DNA of 64,000 bases from the NCBI RefSeq assembly GCF_024347475.1, contig NZ_AP025487.1, positions 2,356,001-2,420,000 of the forward strand, written 5' to 3'. The notes beneath the pieces are model-generated. The model was not told the origin of the DNA and searched no databases. It saw only the letters and a list, made by a program, of their open reading frames with translations. Shown one piece after another: positions 50,188 through 61,983 of the stretch. The position numbers and the translations under genes were made by a program. This DNA is from Vibrio fortis (lineage in GTDB: Bacteria; Pseudomonadota; Gammaproteobacteria; Enterobacterales; Vibrionaceae). The first letter of the stretch is position 1. Each line of letters starts with the position of its first letter.

Positions 50188-51102
50188 ATGAAGATATTGT
50201 TGACGGGTGGTACTGGGTTTATCGGCTCAGAATTGATCAAAAGCTGGCAGACAGATGAAGTGACACTGCTCACTCGAGATCCGTCAAAAGCCCAGAGTGC
50301 ACTCAGCCACCTCAACCAAAATAATCTTCACTACATCACTTCATTGGATGACCTTTCCGATCTCAATAGCTTTGATGCTGTAATCAATTTAGCTGGAGAG
50401 CCCATTGCCGATAAGCGCTGGAGCTCACAACAGAAAGAGCGTATCTGTCAAAGTCGTTGGCATATTACCGAGAAAATCGTTGAGCTGATTCACGCGAGTA
50501 CCACTCCACCGAAGGTATTTATTAGTGGCTCAGCCGTCGGTTATTACGGAGATCAGCAAGAACACCCTTTTGACGAAGCACTGCATGTTTCAGACGATAG
50601 TTTCCCTCATAAAGTGTGTGCGCACTGGGAAGAAATAGCCAAGCGCGCTCAATCAGAAAACACCAGAGTCGTGTTACTCAGAACGGGGATCGTCTTGGGA
50701 GAACATGGTGGCGCACTAAAGAAGATGCTCTTACCTTATAAACTTGGCTTGGGTGGGCCGTTGGGATCAGGAAAACAATATATGCCTTGGATCCACCTCC
50801 TCGATATGATCAGAGCGATCAATCACCTACTCAACACGCCCCATGCACAAGGGGAATTCAATATGTGCGCGCCTCACCCAGCAACCAACAAACAGTTCAG
50901 TCGCACCTTAGCCAAGCAACTTGGCCGCCCACACATACTGTTCACGCCAAAATGGGCAATGTCTCTAATGATGGGCGAATCCTCTTGCCTATTGTTCGAT
51001 AGCATTCGCGCCAAGCCAAAGAAACTCACCGAGATGGGTTTTATATTTAGTTACTCAAGAATTGAGCCTGCGTTGAAAAACTTATTACAACATCAAGACT
51101 AA
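50188..51102 (+). CDS. yfcH: NAD-dependent epimerase-like protein YfcH (TIGR01777)
   Basis: A 304-residue SDR-type protein of the SDR39U1/YfcH family, function unknown. The nucleotide motif GGTGFIGSELI lies at residues 7-17, and FISGSAVGYYGD with the later catalytic-like segment follows (about 111). MPWIHLLDMIRAI is a family signature. AAGAGGAGG is a strong ribosome site. Confidence 0.92.
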   Translation: MKILLTGGTGFIGSELIKSWQTDEVTLLTRDPSKAQSALSHLNQNNLHYITSLDDLSDLNSFDAVINLAGEPIADKRWSSQQKERICQSRWHITEKIVELIHASTTPPKVFISGSAVGYYGDQQEHPFDEALHVSDDSFPHKVCAHWEEIAKRAQSENTRVVLLRTGIVLGEHGGALKKMLLPYKLGLGGPLGSGKQYMPWIHLLDMIRAINHLLNTPHAQGEFNMCAPHPATNKQFSRTLAKQLGRPHILFTPKWAMSLMMGESSCLLFDSIRAKPKKLTEMGFIFSYSRIEPALKNLLQHQD

Positions 51103-51149
51103 TTCCTTTAACCTAGGGAAAGGTAACAGACCCTAGGAAAGGAACGACC

Positions 51150-51977
51150 GTGACGAAATCAATATTGATCACTGGATGCTCAACAGGTATTGGCTACACC
51201 TGTGCTCACGCACTCAAGGAAAGGGGCTTTCATGTCATCGCTTCATGCCGTAGCGAACAAGACGTCCTCAAGCTCCAACAGAAGGGGTTAGACTGCGTTC
51301 AACTTGATCTCAATAGCGAGCAAAGTATTGAGCAAGGGGTTGAGCAAGCATTCGCATTAGCTCCCAATGGTCTTTATGCCGTGTTTAATAATGGTGCTTA
51401 CGGCCAACCAGGCGCGCTAGAAGACCTGCCGACACAAGGGCTTCGAGATCAATTCCAAACCAACTTTTTCGGTTGGCATCACCTAATTCGCTTGGTACTT
51501 CCTAGCATGCGCGAGCGTGGCGAAGGGCGAATTATTCAAAACAGCTCAGTGCTTGGTTTCGCAGCGATGAAATATCGTGGTGCTTACAACGCCTCCAAGT
51601 TTGCAATTGAAGGGTGGACAGATACTCTTAGGTTGGAACTCCACGGTAGTGGTATTCATGTTTCATTGCTTCAGCCTGGGCCGATTGAAACAGAATTTAG
51701 ACACAACGCGCTAGTAGCGTTTAACCGTTGGATTAACCCAACCGATAGTGTCCACAGTCAGTACTATCAACAGCAACAACAGAGACTGGAAAACGAAACA
51801 TCCGGCAACCGTTTCGTATTGCCACCTGAGAGCTGTATCGAGCCTGTTTATCACGCACTCACTGCCAATAAGCCCAAATTGCGTTATCGAGTCACGACGC
51901 CGACGAAGATCTTTGCAGTCCTGAAACGCCTGCTACCTAACCGTTGGTTAGATCCCATTCTACGTAAAGCAGCCTAA
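51150..51977 (+). CDS. Short-chain dehydrogenase (SDR, YbbO-like)
   Basis: A 275-residue SDR oxidoreductase. The cofactor motif TGCSTGIGYTCA is at residues 8-19, the N-A-G region is FNNGAYG and the catalytic Ser and YxxxK are in NSSVLGF and YNASKFAIEG (about 150). The start is GTG after AGGAAAGGAAC. It resembles E. coli YbbO, whose gene also lies near ybbN and qmcA, which supports the name. Confidence 0.88.
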   Translation: MTKSILITGCSTGIGYTCAHALKERGFHVIASCRSEQDVLKLQQKGLDCVQLDLNSEQSIEQGVEQAFALAPNGLYAVFNNGAYGQPGALEDLPTQGLRDQFQTNFFGWHHLIRLVLPSMRERGEGRIIQNSSVLGFAAMKYRGAYNASKFAIEGWTDTLRLELHGSGIHVSLLQPGPIETEFRHNALVAFNRWINPTDSVHSQYYQQQQQRLENETSGNRFVLPPESCIEPVYHALTANKPKLRYRVTTPTKIFAVLKRLLPNRWLDPILRKAA

Positions 51978-52060
51978 CAACAAATAATCGAATAAATCGC
52001 AAAAATAATGTAACGATGTAATTTGTTCGTAACAATAAGATGTCATGATTCACATCATAG

Positions 52061-52082
52061 CATCAAGCGTCCCTGCTTGATG
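52061..52082 (+). repeat. Hairpin in front of the 21-codon reading frame
   Basis: CATCAAGC/GCTTGATG, a perfect 8-bp stem with a 6-base loop, ends 20 bases before the small frame at 52103. Confidence 0.6.
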
Positions 52083-52102
52083 TATCGATTGAAGGTACAT
52101 TC

Positions 52103-52168
52103 ATGACTCTTAACACCTTAAACTGGGTTGGTGTGAGTGTTGCCATCACCCTGTTTTTACTGTTTTGA
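52103..52168 (+). CDS. Candidate 21-residue membrane peptide
   Basis: A short frame MTLNTLNWVGVSVAITLFLLF with GAAGGTAC seven bases before its ATG. It is one hydrophobic helix preceded by a short polar end, the form of small single-helix membrane proteins. Together with the terminator at 52208-52261 it makes an independent small transcription unit between the SDR gene and cnoX. It could instead be a leader peptide. I do not recognise it. Confidence 0.45.
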   Translation: MTLNTLNWVGVSVAITLFLLF

Positions 52169-52207
52169 GTACTGACAGGAATTGCACCTCCAGCCTGATT
52201 GGTAATT

Positions 52208-52261
52208 AACGCTATGCTTTCGCGCTACATAAACGGCGCAGAAAACGTAGCGTTTTTTATT
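52208..52261 (+). terminator. Terminator of the small transcript ahead of cnoX
   Basis: The outer stem AACGCTA/TAGCGTT (52208-52254) encloses an inner GCGC/GCGC stem, followed by six T. The gap 51978-52358 holds this, the 52061 hairpin and the small frame, and no other gene. Confidence 0.65.
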
Positions 52262-52358
52262 ATCTTCACACCCTACTTTCTCTTGCTCTTGTCACCTTGA
52301 AGTTCGACCAACTGACCCCATATCATTGTTAGCACTCAATTAAACTCAAGGAACGCCG

Positions 52359-53213
52359 ATGCAATCGCCGCATATTGTTGAACTCAATGAACAGAACTTT
52401 CGTCAGGTATTAGAAGGTTCGATGCAGACTCCTGTTCTGATCCATTTTTGGGCACCAATGAGCCAAGAAAGCGCTCAGATCATTCCGGACTTGCAAACGC
52501 TAACTCAGCAGTACAATGGTGCATTTACTTTGGCACTATTAAACTGCGAGCAAGAACAAGCAATTGCTACCCAGTTTGGTGTACAAGCGCTACCCACTAT
52601 TGCTCTATTCGTTAATGGCCAACCAGTCGATGGCCTAGGCGGTCCGCAAACATTAGAAGCCATTGTAGGTATGTTAAGCAAGCATCTACCTAGCCAAGAT
52701 GAGTTAGTGCTTCGCCAAGCTCTAGAACAGATGCAAACAGGAGAACACCTGCAAGCTCTTACTGCGATGCAGCAGTTACCAGAAGAACTCACCGCAAAAG
52801 GTGAAGTCAAACTAGCCATTGCAGAGTGCCTTCTTGAGACACAACAGTTTGATTTGGCTGAGGCACAACTTGCTACCATCCCACTGGAGTATCAAGACAA
52901 CTACTTCAAAGGCTTAGTGGCAAAACTCGAACTGCATAAACAAGCTGCCGATAGCCCTGAAATCCAAGCATTGGAAGCAAGCCTACAATCCAATCCTAGC
53001 GATGCGAAAATCGCCGCGGAGCTTGCGCTGCAATATCATCAAGTCAATCGTAGCGAAGAAGCGCTTGAACTGTTGTGGTCGTTTCTAATGAAAGACTTAA
53101 ACGCACTGGATGGCGACATGAAGAAGAGCTTCATGGATATTCTAAGTGCAGTCGGTCAAGGTAACGCTAGTGCGAGTAAATACCGTCGACAGCTCTATTC
53201 ACTGCTCTACTAG
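52359..53213 (+). CDS. cnoX: Thioredoxin-domain co-chaperone CnoX (YbbN, TrxN)
   Basis: A 284-residue protein with an N-terminal thioredoxin fold (about 1-110) and C-terminal TPR-like helices (about 115-284). CnoX holds unfolded, oxidised proteins and passes them to GroEL. The active-site loop reads [12 protein letters not shown], so both redox cysteines of thioredoxin are missing; a chaperone rather than a reductase role is expected. The C-terminal [13 protein letters not shown] and RRQLYSLLY match the family. Confidence 0.92.
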   Translation: MQSPHIVELNEQNFRQVLEGSMQTPVLIHFWAPMSQESAQIIPDLQTLTQQYNGAFTLALLNCEQEQAIATQFGVQALPTIALFVNGQPVDGLGGPQTLEAIVGMLSKHLPSQDELVLRQALEQMQTGEHLQALTAMQQLPEELTAKGEVKLAIAECLLETQQFDLAEAQLATIPLEYQDNYFKGLVAKLELHKQAADSPEIQALEASLQSNPSDAKIAAELALQYHQVNRSEEALELLWSFLMKDLNALDGDMKKSFMDILSAVGQGNASASKYRRQLYSLLY

Positions 53214-53272
53214 ACTGAATTACTGCGTAATGACTCAATAAAATAATAAGTCAGCCAAACAGCAAAAACTTA

Positions 53273-53308
53273 AAATGGGCCATAAAATCAATATTTTATA
53301 GCCCATTT
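53273..53308. terminator. Long hairpin between cnoX and qmcA
   Basis: AAATGGGC...GCCCATTT with an inner ATAAAAT/ATTTTAT stem makes a 15-bp arm with one mismatch and a 4-base loop. The T-run is weak; it may still separate cnoX from qmcA. Confidence 0.5.
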
Positions 53309-53392
53309 CTCATTTATAAATTTGCCCAGAGTACAAAATTAAGCCACTATCTTTAAAGTAAAATCGAAGACTCGTTTAAACAAGGATTTTGT

Positions 53393-54319
53393 ATGGCTAT
53401 TGATACTCTGATTACTATCGGCGGCTTCACCGTTGTTGCCCTTCTATTTATCTTTGCGGGTGTAAAAACCGTTCCTCAGGGAAATAACTGGACCGTTGAA
53501 CGCTTCGGCCGTTACACCCAAACCCTAAAGCCGGGCTTAAATTTAATCATTCCATTCATTGATGGCATTGGTCAAAAGATCAACATGATGGAGCGCGTAT
53601 TAGATATTCCAGCACAAGAAGTGATCTCTAAAGATAACGCTAATGTTGTTATCGATGCTGTGTGTTTCGTACAAGTAATCGATGCGGCAAGAGCCGCTTA
53701 TGAAGTTAACGATCTTGAACACGCGATTCGTAATCTAACACTCACCAATATTCGTACCGTCCTTGGCTCTATGGAGCTCGACGAAATGCTCAGCCAACGT
53801 GACATGATCAACAGCAAGCTACTAACCATTGTCGATGACGCAACCAACCCTTGGGGTGTCAAAGTTACTCGTATCGAAATTAAAGATGTACAACCACCAG
53901 CAGACCTTACAGCAGCAATGAACGCTCAAATGAAGGCCGAGCGTAATAAACGTGCTGATATTTTAGAGGCTGAAGGTGTTCGTCAAGCTGAAATCCTAAA
54001 GGCTGAAGGTCATAAACAGTCTGAGATCTTAAAAGCAGAAGGTGAAAAACAAGCTGCAATCCTACAAGCAGAGGCTCGTGAACGTGCTGCAGAAGCTGAA
54101 GCGAAAGCGACAGAAATGGTGTCAACTGCGATAGCTCAAGGTGACATGCAAGCTGTAAATTACTTTATCGCTCAGGGCTATACCGATGCACTTAAATCGA
54201 TTGGACAAGCTGAAAATGGTAAGATCATCATGTTGCCGCTAGAAGCGTCAGGACTCATGGGTTCTGTTGCAGGTATTGCAGAAATGTTTTCACACAAAGG
54301 ATCGAACAACAAGGAGTAG
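53393..54319 (+). CDS. qmcA: SPFH-family membrane protein QmcA
   Basis: A 308-residue stomatin-like protein of the inner membrane. The N-terminal helix (about 4-24) anchors it; the SPFH domain starts near [19 protein letters not shown]. From about residue 175 it is a coiled coil with repeats of the type [16 protein letters not shown], then an alanine-rich end. It makes an operon with the NfeD-like gene four bases later, the usual pair. Confidence 0.93.
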   Translation: MAIDTLITIGGFTVVALLFIFAGVKTVPQGNNWTVERFGRYTQTLKPGLNLIIPFIDGIGQKINMMERVLDIPAQEVISKDNANVVIDAVCFVQVIDAARAAYEVNDLEHAIRNLTLTNIRTVLGSMELDEMLSQRDMINSKLLTIVDDATNPWGVKVTRIEIKDVQPPADLTAAMNAQMKAERNKRADILEAEGVRQAEILKAEGHKQSEILKAEGEKQAAILQAEARERAAEAEAKATEMVSTAIAQGDMQAVNYFIAQGYTDALKSIGQAENGKIIMLPLEASGLMGSVAGIAEMFSHKGSNNKE

Positions 54320-54322
54320 CGC

Positions 54323-54778
54323 ATGATTGAGCTATTAGATCAGGTAAACCATTGGCACTGGCTTGCTTTTGGCTTACTGCTACTTGGGCTGGAGTTATTA
54401 GGTACTGCGGGATATTTTCTCTGGATTGGTATTTCAGCAATGATTGTCGGTACCCTATTGGGTGCCTTACCGCTAAGCTGGCAGATGCAATGGCTCTCTT
54501 TCGCCAGCTTCTCTTTAATAACCACTTGGTTATGGTGGCGTAGACAGTTAAAAAGTGATCGTAAATCGGATAAAACCCGAGTACTCAATCAGCGCGATAA
54601 ACAGCTGATAGGAAAGACAACTCGGCTAGAAGACGACATCCAGAAAGGTCAATGCAGAATCCGACTCGGTGACACCACTTGGTCAGCCATTGCTGCGACA
54701 GATATAACAGCAGGAACCGAAGTCGTTGTGACAGCTGTTGATGGGATTGTTCTTACCATCGCGCCCGTCAACAAATGA
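54323..54778 (+). CDS. NfeD-like membrane protein (YbbK)
   Basis: A 151-residue partner of QmcA. Two to three membrane helices (about residues 8-70, including LLLGLELLGTAGYFLWIGI) are followed by a soluble OB-fold domain with GKTTRLEDDIQKGQCRIRLGDTTW. CAAGGAG precedes the ATG, and the stop of qmcA is three bases upstream. Confidence 0.9.
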   Translation: MIELLDQVNHWHWLAFGLLLLGLELLGTAGYFLWIGISAMIVGTLLGALPLSWQMQWLSFASFSLITTWLWWRRQLKSDRKSDKTRVLNQRDKQLIGKTTRLEDDIQKGQCRIRLGDTTWSAIAATDITAGTEVVVTAVDGIVLTIAPVNK

Positions 54779-54822
54779 ACACAGGGCCATTAACACTACG
54801 CACGTGCTAATGGCCTGTTCTA

Positions 54823-55212
54823 TTACTCATCAACAAGATCATCAATGATTGGGCAGTGGCTGTTGGTATCCCCTGGACACTTCTCAACCCACCCCTCTAA
54901 TGTCGTCTTTATTGCCATCAAATCTGCAATTTTTCGATTCACTTCATCCAGCTTGCTTTGAGCTTTTGCTTTAACATCGGCACTTTCTCGGCAAGGATTA
55001 TCAGCTAAAGCAACCAGCTCTTTGCACTCTTCTAGAGAAAAACCGGCGCTGCGCGCCTTCGCAACCACGCTTAACTCTTTTATTTGCTTCTGGGTGTATG
55101 TTCGGTAGCCGTTTTCTGATCGCATCGGCTCGGAAATCACGCCCTTATCTTCATAAAGACGAATCGACTTAGTAGATAAGTTGGTTAGTTTAGCAACTTC
55201 ACTTATATTCAT
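54823..55212 (-). CDS. cueR: Copper-responsive regulator CueR
   Basis: MerR-family activator of copper export. From ATG 55212 it has 129 residues and begins MNISEVAKLTNLSTKSIRLYE, the winged-helix end. The dimer helix follows and the Cu(I)-binding loop reads KCPGDTNSHCPII, with the two cysteines in CueR spacing. The frame opens 19 codons earlier but the added part does not match relatives. No copA or cueO lies beside it, so it acts on distant targets. Confidence 0.92.
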   Translation of the reverse strand: MNISEVAKLTNLSTKSIRLYEDKGVISEPMRSENGYRTYTQKQIKELSVVAKARSAGFSLEECKELVALADNPCRESADVKAKAQSKLDEVNRKIADLMAIKTTLEGWVEKCPGDTNSHCPIIDDLVDE

Positions 55213-55567
55213 GATATTACTCAAATCATTAGCAGAGTGAGGAAGTTTACCCCACTCATACACCATCACATTTAGCTCAAATCATACACTCAAATAGACG
55301 TAAGGCGTAGCAAAGATAATAAGAGAAAATAAAGTCTACGAATTATGGTTAGTTTTTCCGGATTTTCAGTTGAAAGAGCAAATTTAAGGAAAGTCACACA
55401 ACGCAATTTCAATAAGTTACTGATTAATTTACTGAAATAATCCAATGTTATTTTTCATTTAAAATTTATATATTATTTTGATCTTTTATTGACCATATAC
55501 ATACTGTGATATTAAGCATGACGTTTGAATGCTATTTATTTCATTTTTGGTAAGTAAGAAAAGGATA
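55213..55567. other. AT-rich gap between cueR and the small secreted-protein gene
   Basis: These 355 bases carry the divergent promoters of cueR and the small gene. I see no gene, no clear MerR-type dyad and no hairpin of note. Confidence 0.5.
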
Positions 55568-55753
55568 ATGAATATGAAAATTTTAACGATGACCTTAGCG
55601 CTGTTAGTTAGCTTTTACTCAAGTTCGATACTAGCTAACGGAGCCAGCGGTGGAAGAGCGCTTGATAACGAGATCAAATGCGAACTCCCTAATGGTGTCG
55701 TGCAGTCATTACCACCAACTTATTGCAAAATGTATGGTGGTAAACACGTATAA
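55568..55753 (+). CDS. Small secreted protein, unknown
   Basis: A 61-residue protein with a clear signal peptide (MNMKILTMTLALLVSFYSSSILA) and a short mature part with two cysteines: IKCELPNGVVQSLPPTYCKMYGG. The two Cys could bond. AAAAGGATA is a good ribosome site and a terminator follows at once. I do not recognise a family. Its neighbours, cueR and a porin, do not fix its role. Confidence 0.75.
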   Translation: MNMKILTMTLALLVSFYSSSILANGASGGRALDNEIKCELPNGVVQSLPPTYCKMYGGKHV

Positions 55754-55786
55754 AAAAAAAGCTACGATATATATCGTAGCTTTTCG
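55753..55786. terminator. Bidirectional terminator between the small secreted gene and the porin
   Basis: The stem AAAAGCTACGAT/ATCGTAGCTTTT with an ATAT loop (55757-55784) has T-runs on both sides; longer on the minus (porin) side. Confidence 0.88.
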
Positions 55787-55798
55787 TCTCTCTTATCT

Positions 55799-57142
55799 CT
55801 AGAAGAATGAGAAAGGTGCGATTACGATGAAACGTAAGTCTTGCTCATCACGGTCTTCTTTACCTGCAAATGGGTCACGTTCTAACTGCGTCGCATGTAA
55901 TTTGAAAAGAGTTCCTTTTAAAGCACCGCTAGATACGGAATAAGTAATATCACCGTTGATTGCATATTCACTCTCATACGAGAAACCAGCCAAACTCTCA
56001 TCAGCTCCAGTGCCGTAACCAAAGCCTAAATTAAAGCCCCAACCAGTCCCTGTATTGTAAGATAAGCGGTTATACCAAGCTATTTCACCAGGCATGTTCC
56101 AATCAGATAGAGCGTCCCACCAGTAGAAGCCACCTTGGTTGGAACCATATCGAGCCATTGTACGCGGTGCAAATTCACCCATAGCCGCATCAGCGTCAAG
56201 CTGAGTATATTGTACTTGAGACAACCAAGAAACCTTGTCTGTCAGTGACCAATTCAAAGATAAACCATGGTGAGCTGCAAAACCATTATACATCTCATCG
56301 TCATCAACACCGTACATGTTATATCCGACTTTAATTGAGTCATTTATGGCATAGCTAGTGTCAATTTTGTAAGAAAAGTTGTCTTGGTCATCGTTACCGT
56401 AATTAACATCCAATGCCTGCCCAATGCCTACACCGTACGTAAAATCACCCGCGGCACCGTTTAAACCAATAGAATGTAAGTAACTAAATTGTTGGTTGTA
56501 CCAAGGTTCAGTTGCGTCTTCCGAGTTAATCAGCCATGGTGCCGAGTGATCGTCTGTACCCATGTAACCGAGTGTCATTCCATTACCAAAGGTCGTAGAG
56601 ACTTTAAAGCCACGATAAGTACCAGGTACAAAGCTCCATACATTACCAATTGTACCAACACCGCCTTGAATAAAGCCTACTTGAGCGTCGGTTTTCTCAC
56701 CAAGCTTTAGTTTAATTGCAGCAGTGGTGACTTTGAAGTTACTACTTCCATCTGTCCAATCACCGGACTGACAGATTGAAATTTCGTTACATAGCTTATT
56801 ACCATCAGCATCTTCAATACTGTCGTTATAAATATCACCAGAGAAATAACCACCTAAATCAAGGCCTACTGTGTCTTTATGGTAACCAGAATTGAAATTC
56901 AACATGAGGTTGTATGATGAGTAATTTAAACGTGTCTCGATATCGCCATCAGTATTAGCACGTCCTCTATATCTAGTATCAACGACAGCAGCACCAGTAA
57001 ACGTCGCATCATGAATAAAGTTGTCGACCGCTTCTACGTAACCATCACCAACTGCGTTAGCCTCTGATGCAATCACTGGAGAAGCTACGATAGCACCTAC
57101 CATTGCTGCCGCTAACGCGGATACTTTGAAAAATTTGTCCAT
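55799..57142 (-). CDS. chiP: OprD-type outer-membrane porin, probable chitoporin
   Basis: A 447-residue outer-membrane barrel protein. It has a signal peptide ending near VASPVIASEA, alternating beta-strand pattern, OprD-like segments such as GFKVSTTFGNGMTLGYMGTDDHSAPW, and a terminal Phe (IAPFSFF) for barrel assembly. In V. cholerae the gene in this position next to ligA is the chitoporin, which takes up chitin oligosaccharides; sequence and context agree. TTAGGAG precedes the ATG. The specific substrate is inferred. Confidence 0.75.
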   Translation of the reverse strand: MDKFFKVSALAAAMVGAIVASPVIASEANAVGDGYVEAVDNFIHDATFTGAAVVDTRYRGRANTDGDIETRLNYSSYNLMLNFNSGYHKDTVGLDLGGYFSGDIYNDSIEDADGNKLCNEISICQSGDWTDGSSNFKVTTAAIKLKLGEKTDAQVGFIQGGVGTIGNVWSFVPGTYRGFKVSTTFGNGMTLGYMGTDDHSAPWLINSEDATEPWYNQQFSYLHSIGLNGAAGDFTYGVGIGQALDVNYGNDDQDNFSYKIDTSYAINDSIKVGYNMYGVDDDEMYNGFAAHHGLSLNWSLTDKVSWLSQVQYTQLDADAAMGEFAPRTMARYGSNQGGFYWWDALSDWNMPGEIAWYNRLSYNTGTGWGFNLGFGYGTGADESLAGFSYESEYAINGDITYSVSSGALKGTLFKLHATQLERDPFAGKEDRDEQDLRFIVIAPFSFF

Positions 57143-57666
57143 GGAATAAAACTCCTAAAAATGGATATAGCTGTTTGATTATTTCTCACCTAAAGTTGGC
57201 CGCCGTAGAGAGAAATACCTTTTCTTGTTTAGAACCTCTAACCGCCCGAGGCTCTTTTTCCTTACTGGGTATACACTGCGTGCATCCATGTCACTAAGAC
57301 TAACTTTGCCCTTAAAAAGATCAATGAGAACTTAATTTTCATCTAAAAAAATATGAGTTGGTGCAAATTTATCTATGACTTAGTGATCCCGATCGACAAA
57401 ATCCAAACCACATTAACAAAACCGAATAAAAACCTTAAAAATCAACCACTTATTTAAAATTACATTTTATATAAAGAGATATGACTCGCAAATAAATAAG
57501 CATTATTACGCTATTTTCTTAATATTGAGCAAAGTCACAGACCGAAAATGGCGCATAATATAGCAACAATTTTTTCGAAGTATAAAAAGTCAATGACTGA
57601 AGCATGAGAAACAAAAAAGGCACTCCACAATGGGAGTGCCTTTTAGCTTTTTTTAGAGCAGTTTAC
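57143..57666. other. Porin promoter region and ligA terminator
   Basis: A 524-base gap. The first 170 bases above the porin start are the likely leader. At 57450-57474 lies the AT-rich inverted repeat TTATTTAAAAT-TAC-ATTTTATATAA (10 of 11 pairs), a possible operator. The ligA terminator is at 57613-57645. No gene is seen. Confidence 0.5.
57613..57645 (-). terminator. Terminator of ligA
   Basis: A 12-bp stem AAAAGGCACTCC/GGAGTGCCTTTT (57615-57644), T-run on the minus strand, 22 bases after the ligA stop. Confidence 0.85.
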
Positions 57667-59703
<2,037 letters not shown>

Positions 59704-59736
59704 TTAAAAAGGGCCCCATCAGGAGCCCTTTCTATC
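59704..59736 (-). terminator. Terminator between zipA and ligA
   Basis: AAAGGGC/GCCCTTT (59708-59731) with an imperfect upper stem; T-run on the minus strand. It lies 38 bases after the zipA stop. Confidence 0.65.
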
Positions 59737-59769
59737 ATTATAGATTAACTGTAAGGCTTATATTGACTA

Positions 59770-60777
59770 CTAAGCGCTTTGACTAGTCATAAAGTCACGA
59801 ATTTGTTTACGGTATTCAGACAGGCGGTTTGGTGTCATCAGGTTTCTCGATTCATCCAACACATTACCACCCAAATCGTCAGCAATTTTCTGCGCCGCGC
59901 TCAACATCACGTTGAAGTTCTGATCCGCCTGACCGTAGCAAGGCAACGTCATAAAGAATGAAATGCCTTTGGTGGTGAAGTCTGCAGGGTTGTCATGCTC
60001 TAACGTACCTGGCTGCATCATATTAGCCACACTAAAGATCACCTTAGGTGTTTCCGCTGCTTCGGCGAAACAGTGATAGATAGACATCTCACCATAGGTC
60101 AAGCCGTTGTTTTCCATGCTACGGAAAAGCTCAGTACCGACAAATGGCGTCTCGCCTGCACAATGCACATTCAATACAATCACTTCTAAGCCCAAGTCAT
60201 CTTCTTGTGCTTCTTCAGGCGTCGTTGAAACGGCTGCTTCAACAATTGGCTCAACCTCTTCTTGATGCAAAGGTTGAGTTTCGAAAGCAGGCTCTTGCGA
60301 CATCGCACCATAGTGCTCTTTAAAGTCGGCGTGACTCTCTTTTTGCTCTTCCGTTAATTCAAAACTTGGAACTGCTGGTTCAACAGGGGCGTCGCTTTGA
60401 AGTTCAGGTTCTTCTTTAGCTGGCGTTTCGACACTGAAAGAAGGCAGGTCATTGAGCTCAAGCTCCTCTTGCTCACTTTTCGCTGATGGGCTTGAAGTTA
60501 GAGGATCTGAATCAATCAATGGGTCTGCATTTGTTGGTGATACTGCAAAATCCGGTTCTTTACGCTCTTTACGAATGATCTCGAAGTCGTCTTCTGGCGC
60601 GAAAGAGCGCTCTGGCATTGTGCCCACGTCATCTAAGCTGTCGTTGTCGAGCTTGCCAAGTGGTTTATCACCAAATTTGGCTTTCCCTTCTTTTTTACTC
60701 GTCCACAATCCGTGGAACAATAATGCGGCGATCGCTAGTGCGCCAACAATAATGAGTACAAATCGCAATTCCTGCAT
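59770..60777 (-). CDS. zipA: Cell division protein ZipA
   Basis: Anchors FtsZ to the inner membrane at the division site. The 335-residue protein has an N-terminal membrane helix (about 5-25, [20 protein letters not shown]), a long acidic Pro/Glu-rich linker (about 40-190) and the FtsZ-binding domain (about 195-330) with [15 protein letters not shown]. It lies upstream of ligA on the same strand and is divergent from cysZ, as in E. coli. Confidence 0.95.
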   Translation of the reverse strand: MQELRFVLIIVGALAIAALLFHGLWTSKKEGKAKFGDKPLGKLDNDSLDDVGTMPERSFAPEDDFEIIRKERKEPDFAVSPTNADPLIDSDPLTSSPSAKSEQEELELNDLPSFSVETPAKEEPELQSDAPVEPAVPSFELTEEQKESHADFKEHYGAMSQEPAFETQPLHQEEVEPIVEAAVSTTPEEAQEDDLGLEVIVLNVHCAGETPFVGTELFRSMENNGLTYGEMSIYHCFAEAAETPKVIFSVANMMQPGTLEHDNPADFTTKGISFFMTLPCYGQADQNFNVMLSAAQKIADDLGGNVLDESRNLMTPNRLSEYRKQIRDFMTSQSA

Positions 60778-61011
60778 TTTTCGCTCTCAGCTTTCATAGT
60801 CACCCTGAGTTTTTGGGTTGCTATATCAGTTAGGTTAATTTGACCAATCTCACTACTGTATCAAAAGTAGCTACTGTTTTAGAACAACTTAATACAATAA
60901 GTTCCTCAGTTGGTGTGATTTTCACCACGCTTTTTTTCTTAATATCGGTCGAGTACACTATAGGTGTTTGCTATTTAACCAACTCCTCCTTATGTGAGCT
61001 GATATTCCAAT

Positions 61012-61767
61012 ATGACTAATTTATCGATTCCTCGCTCTGGCTTCGGCTATTTCATCTTCGGCGCTAAAATCGCTCTCTCTCCAAGTATTCGTAAATTTGT
61101 GCTAATGCCCTTACTTGCAAACGTATTGCTGGTTGGCGGCGCGCTGTTTTACATCTTTTCTAACCTCAATACATGGATTGACGGTTGGCTAGAAGGTCTT
61201 CCTAGCTTTCTTACTTGGTTGACTTATGTTCTGTGGCCATTGTTAGCACTGACAATACTGGCAACCTTCTCTTACTTCTTTAGTACGTTAGCGAATTTCA
61301 TCGCTGCGCCATTTAACGGTTTACTGTCAGAGAAGGTAGAAGAGCTATTAACAGGAAAAAAAGTGAATGACGATGGTTTAATGGACGTGGTAAAAGACAC
61401 ACCGCGTATCCTAGCTCGCGAATGGCGTAAGCTTGTTTATACCTTGCCAAAAGCAATCGGTCTTTTCTTGCTTCTACTTATTCCTGCACTTGGCCAGACC
61501 GTAGCGCCGTTCTTGTGGTTCATCTTTACTGCATGGATGCTATCAATCCAGTATGCAGATTATCCATTCGAAAATCATAAGATCAGCTTTGATGACATGA
61601 GAAGTTCATTGAAACAAAAGCAAGGTAAAAGCTACGGTTTTGGTGCTCTCGTCTCTATCTTCACAACCATTCCAATTCTGAATTTGATTGTTGTGCCTGT
61701 TGCTGTATGTGGTGCGACAGCGATGTGGGTGTCTGAACACAAAGGTCAATTTACTCACCTTCGCTAA
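61012..61767 (+). CDS. cysZ: Sulfate transporter CysZ
   Basis: Inner-membrane sulfate permease that feeds cysteine synthesis, 251 residues with about four to five helices. Family pattern includes RSGFGYFIFGAKIALSPSIRKFV and the segment TWLTYVLWPLLALTILATFSYFFSTLANFIAAPFN split over two helices. It precedes cysK, the enzyme that uses the reduced sulfur. Confidence 0.93.
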   Translation: MTNLSIPRSGFGYFIFGAKIALSPSIRKFVLMPLLANVLLVGGALFYIFSNLNTWIDGWLEGLPSFLTWLTYVLWPLLALTILATFSYFFSTLANFIAAPFNGLLSEKVEELLTGKKVNDDGLMDVVKDTPRILAREWRKLVYTLPKAIGLFLLLLIPALGQTVAPFLWFIFTAWMLSIQYADYPFENHKISFDDMRSSLKQKQGKSYGFGALVSIFTTIPILNLIVVPVAVCGATAMWVSEHKGQFTHLR

Positions 61768-61983
61768 TCTCCCCTATTTCACGCCTATTTTGTTGAATCA
61801 CTAATTTCTATCAAAATGGGCGTGCATTCTGCTACATATCTATATGATATAACTTTTTAATCCTTTTACCTTTTTTTCAACTTGTTTAATCTAAATTCAA
61901 CTTAAACAAACATTGAAATAAACGGGACGACTAAGTCATTGATATGCCGCGTTTAGTTCTGTCATCAAATGAAGGAATATTCC

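Noticed and set aside
52045..52065. CRP-like dyad before the 21-codon frame
   Set aside because: TCACA on one side lacks a TGTGA partner at the right distance.
57360..57420. Possible CRP site AGTGATCCCGATCGAC above the porin
   Set aside because: The right half does not match TCACA; too weak to claim.
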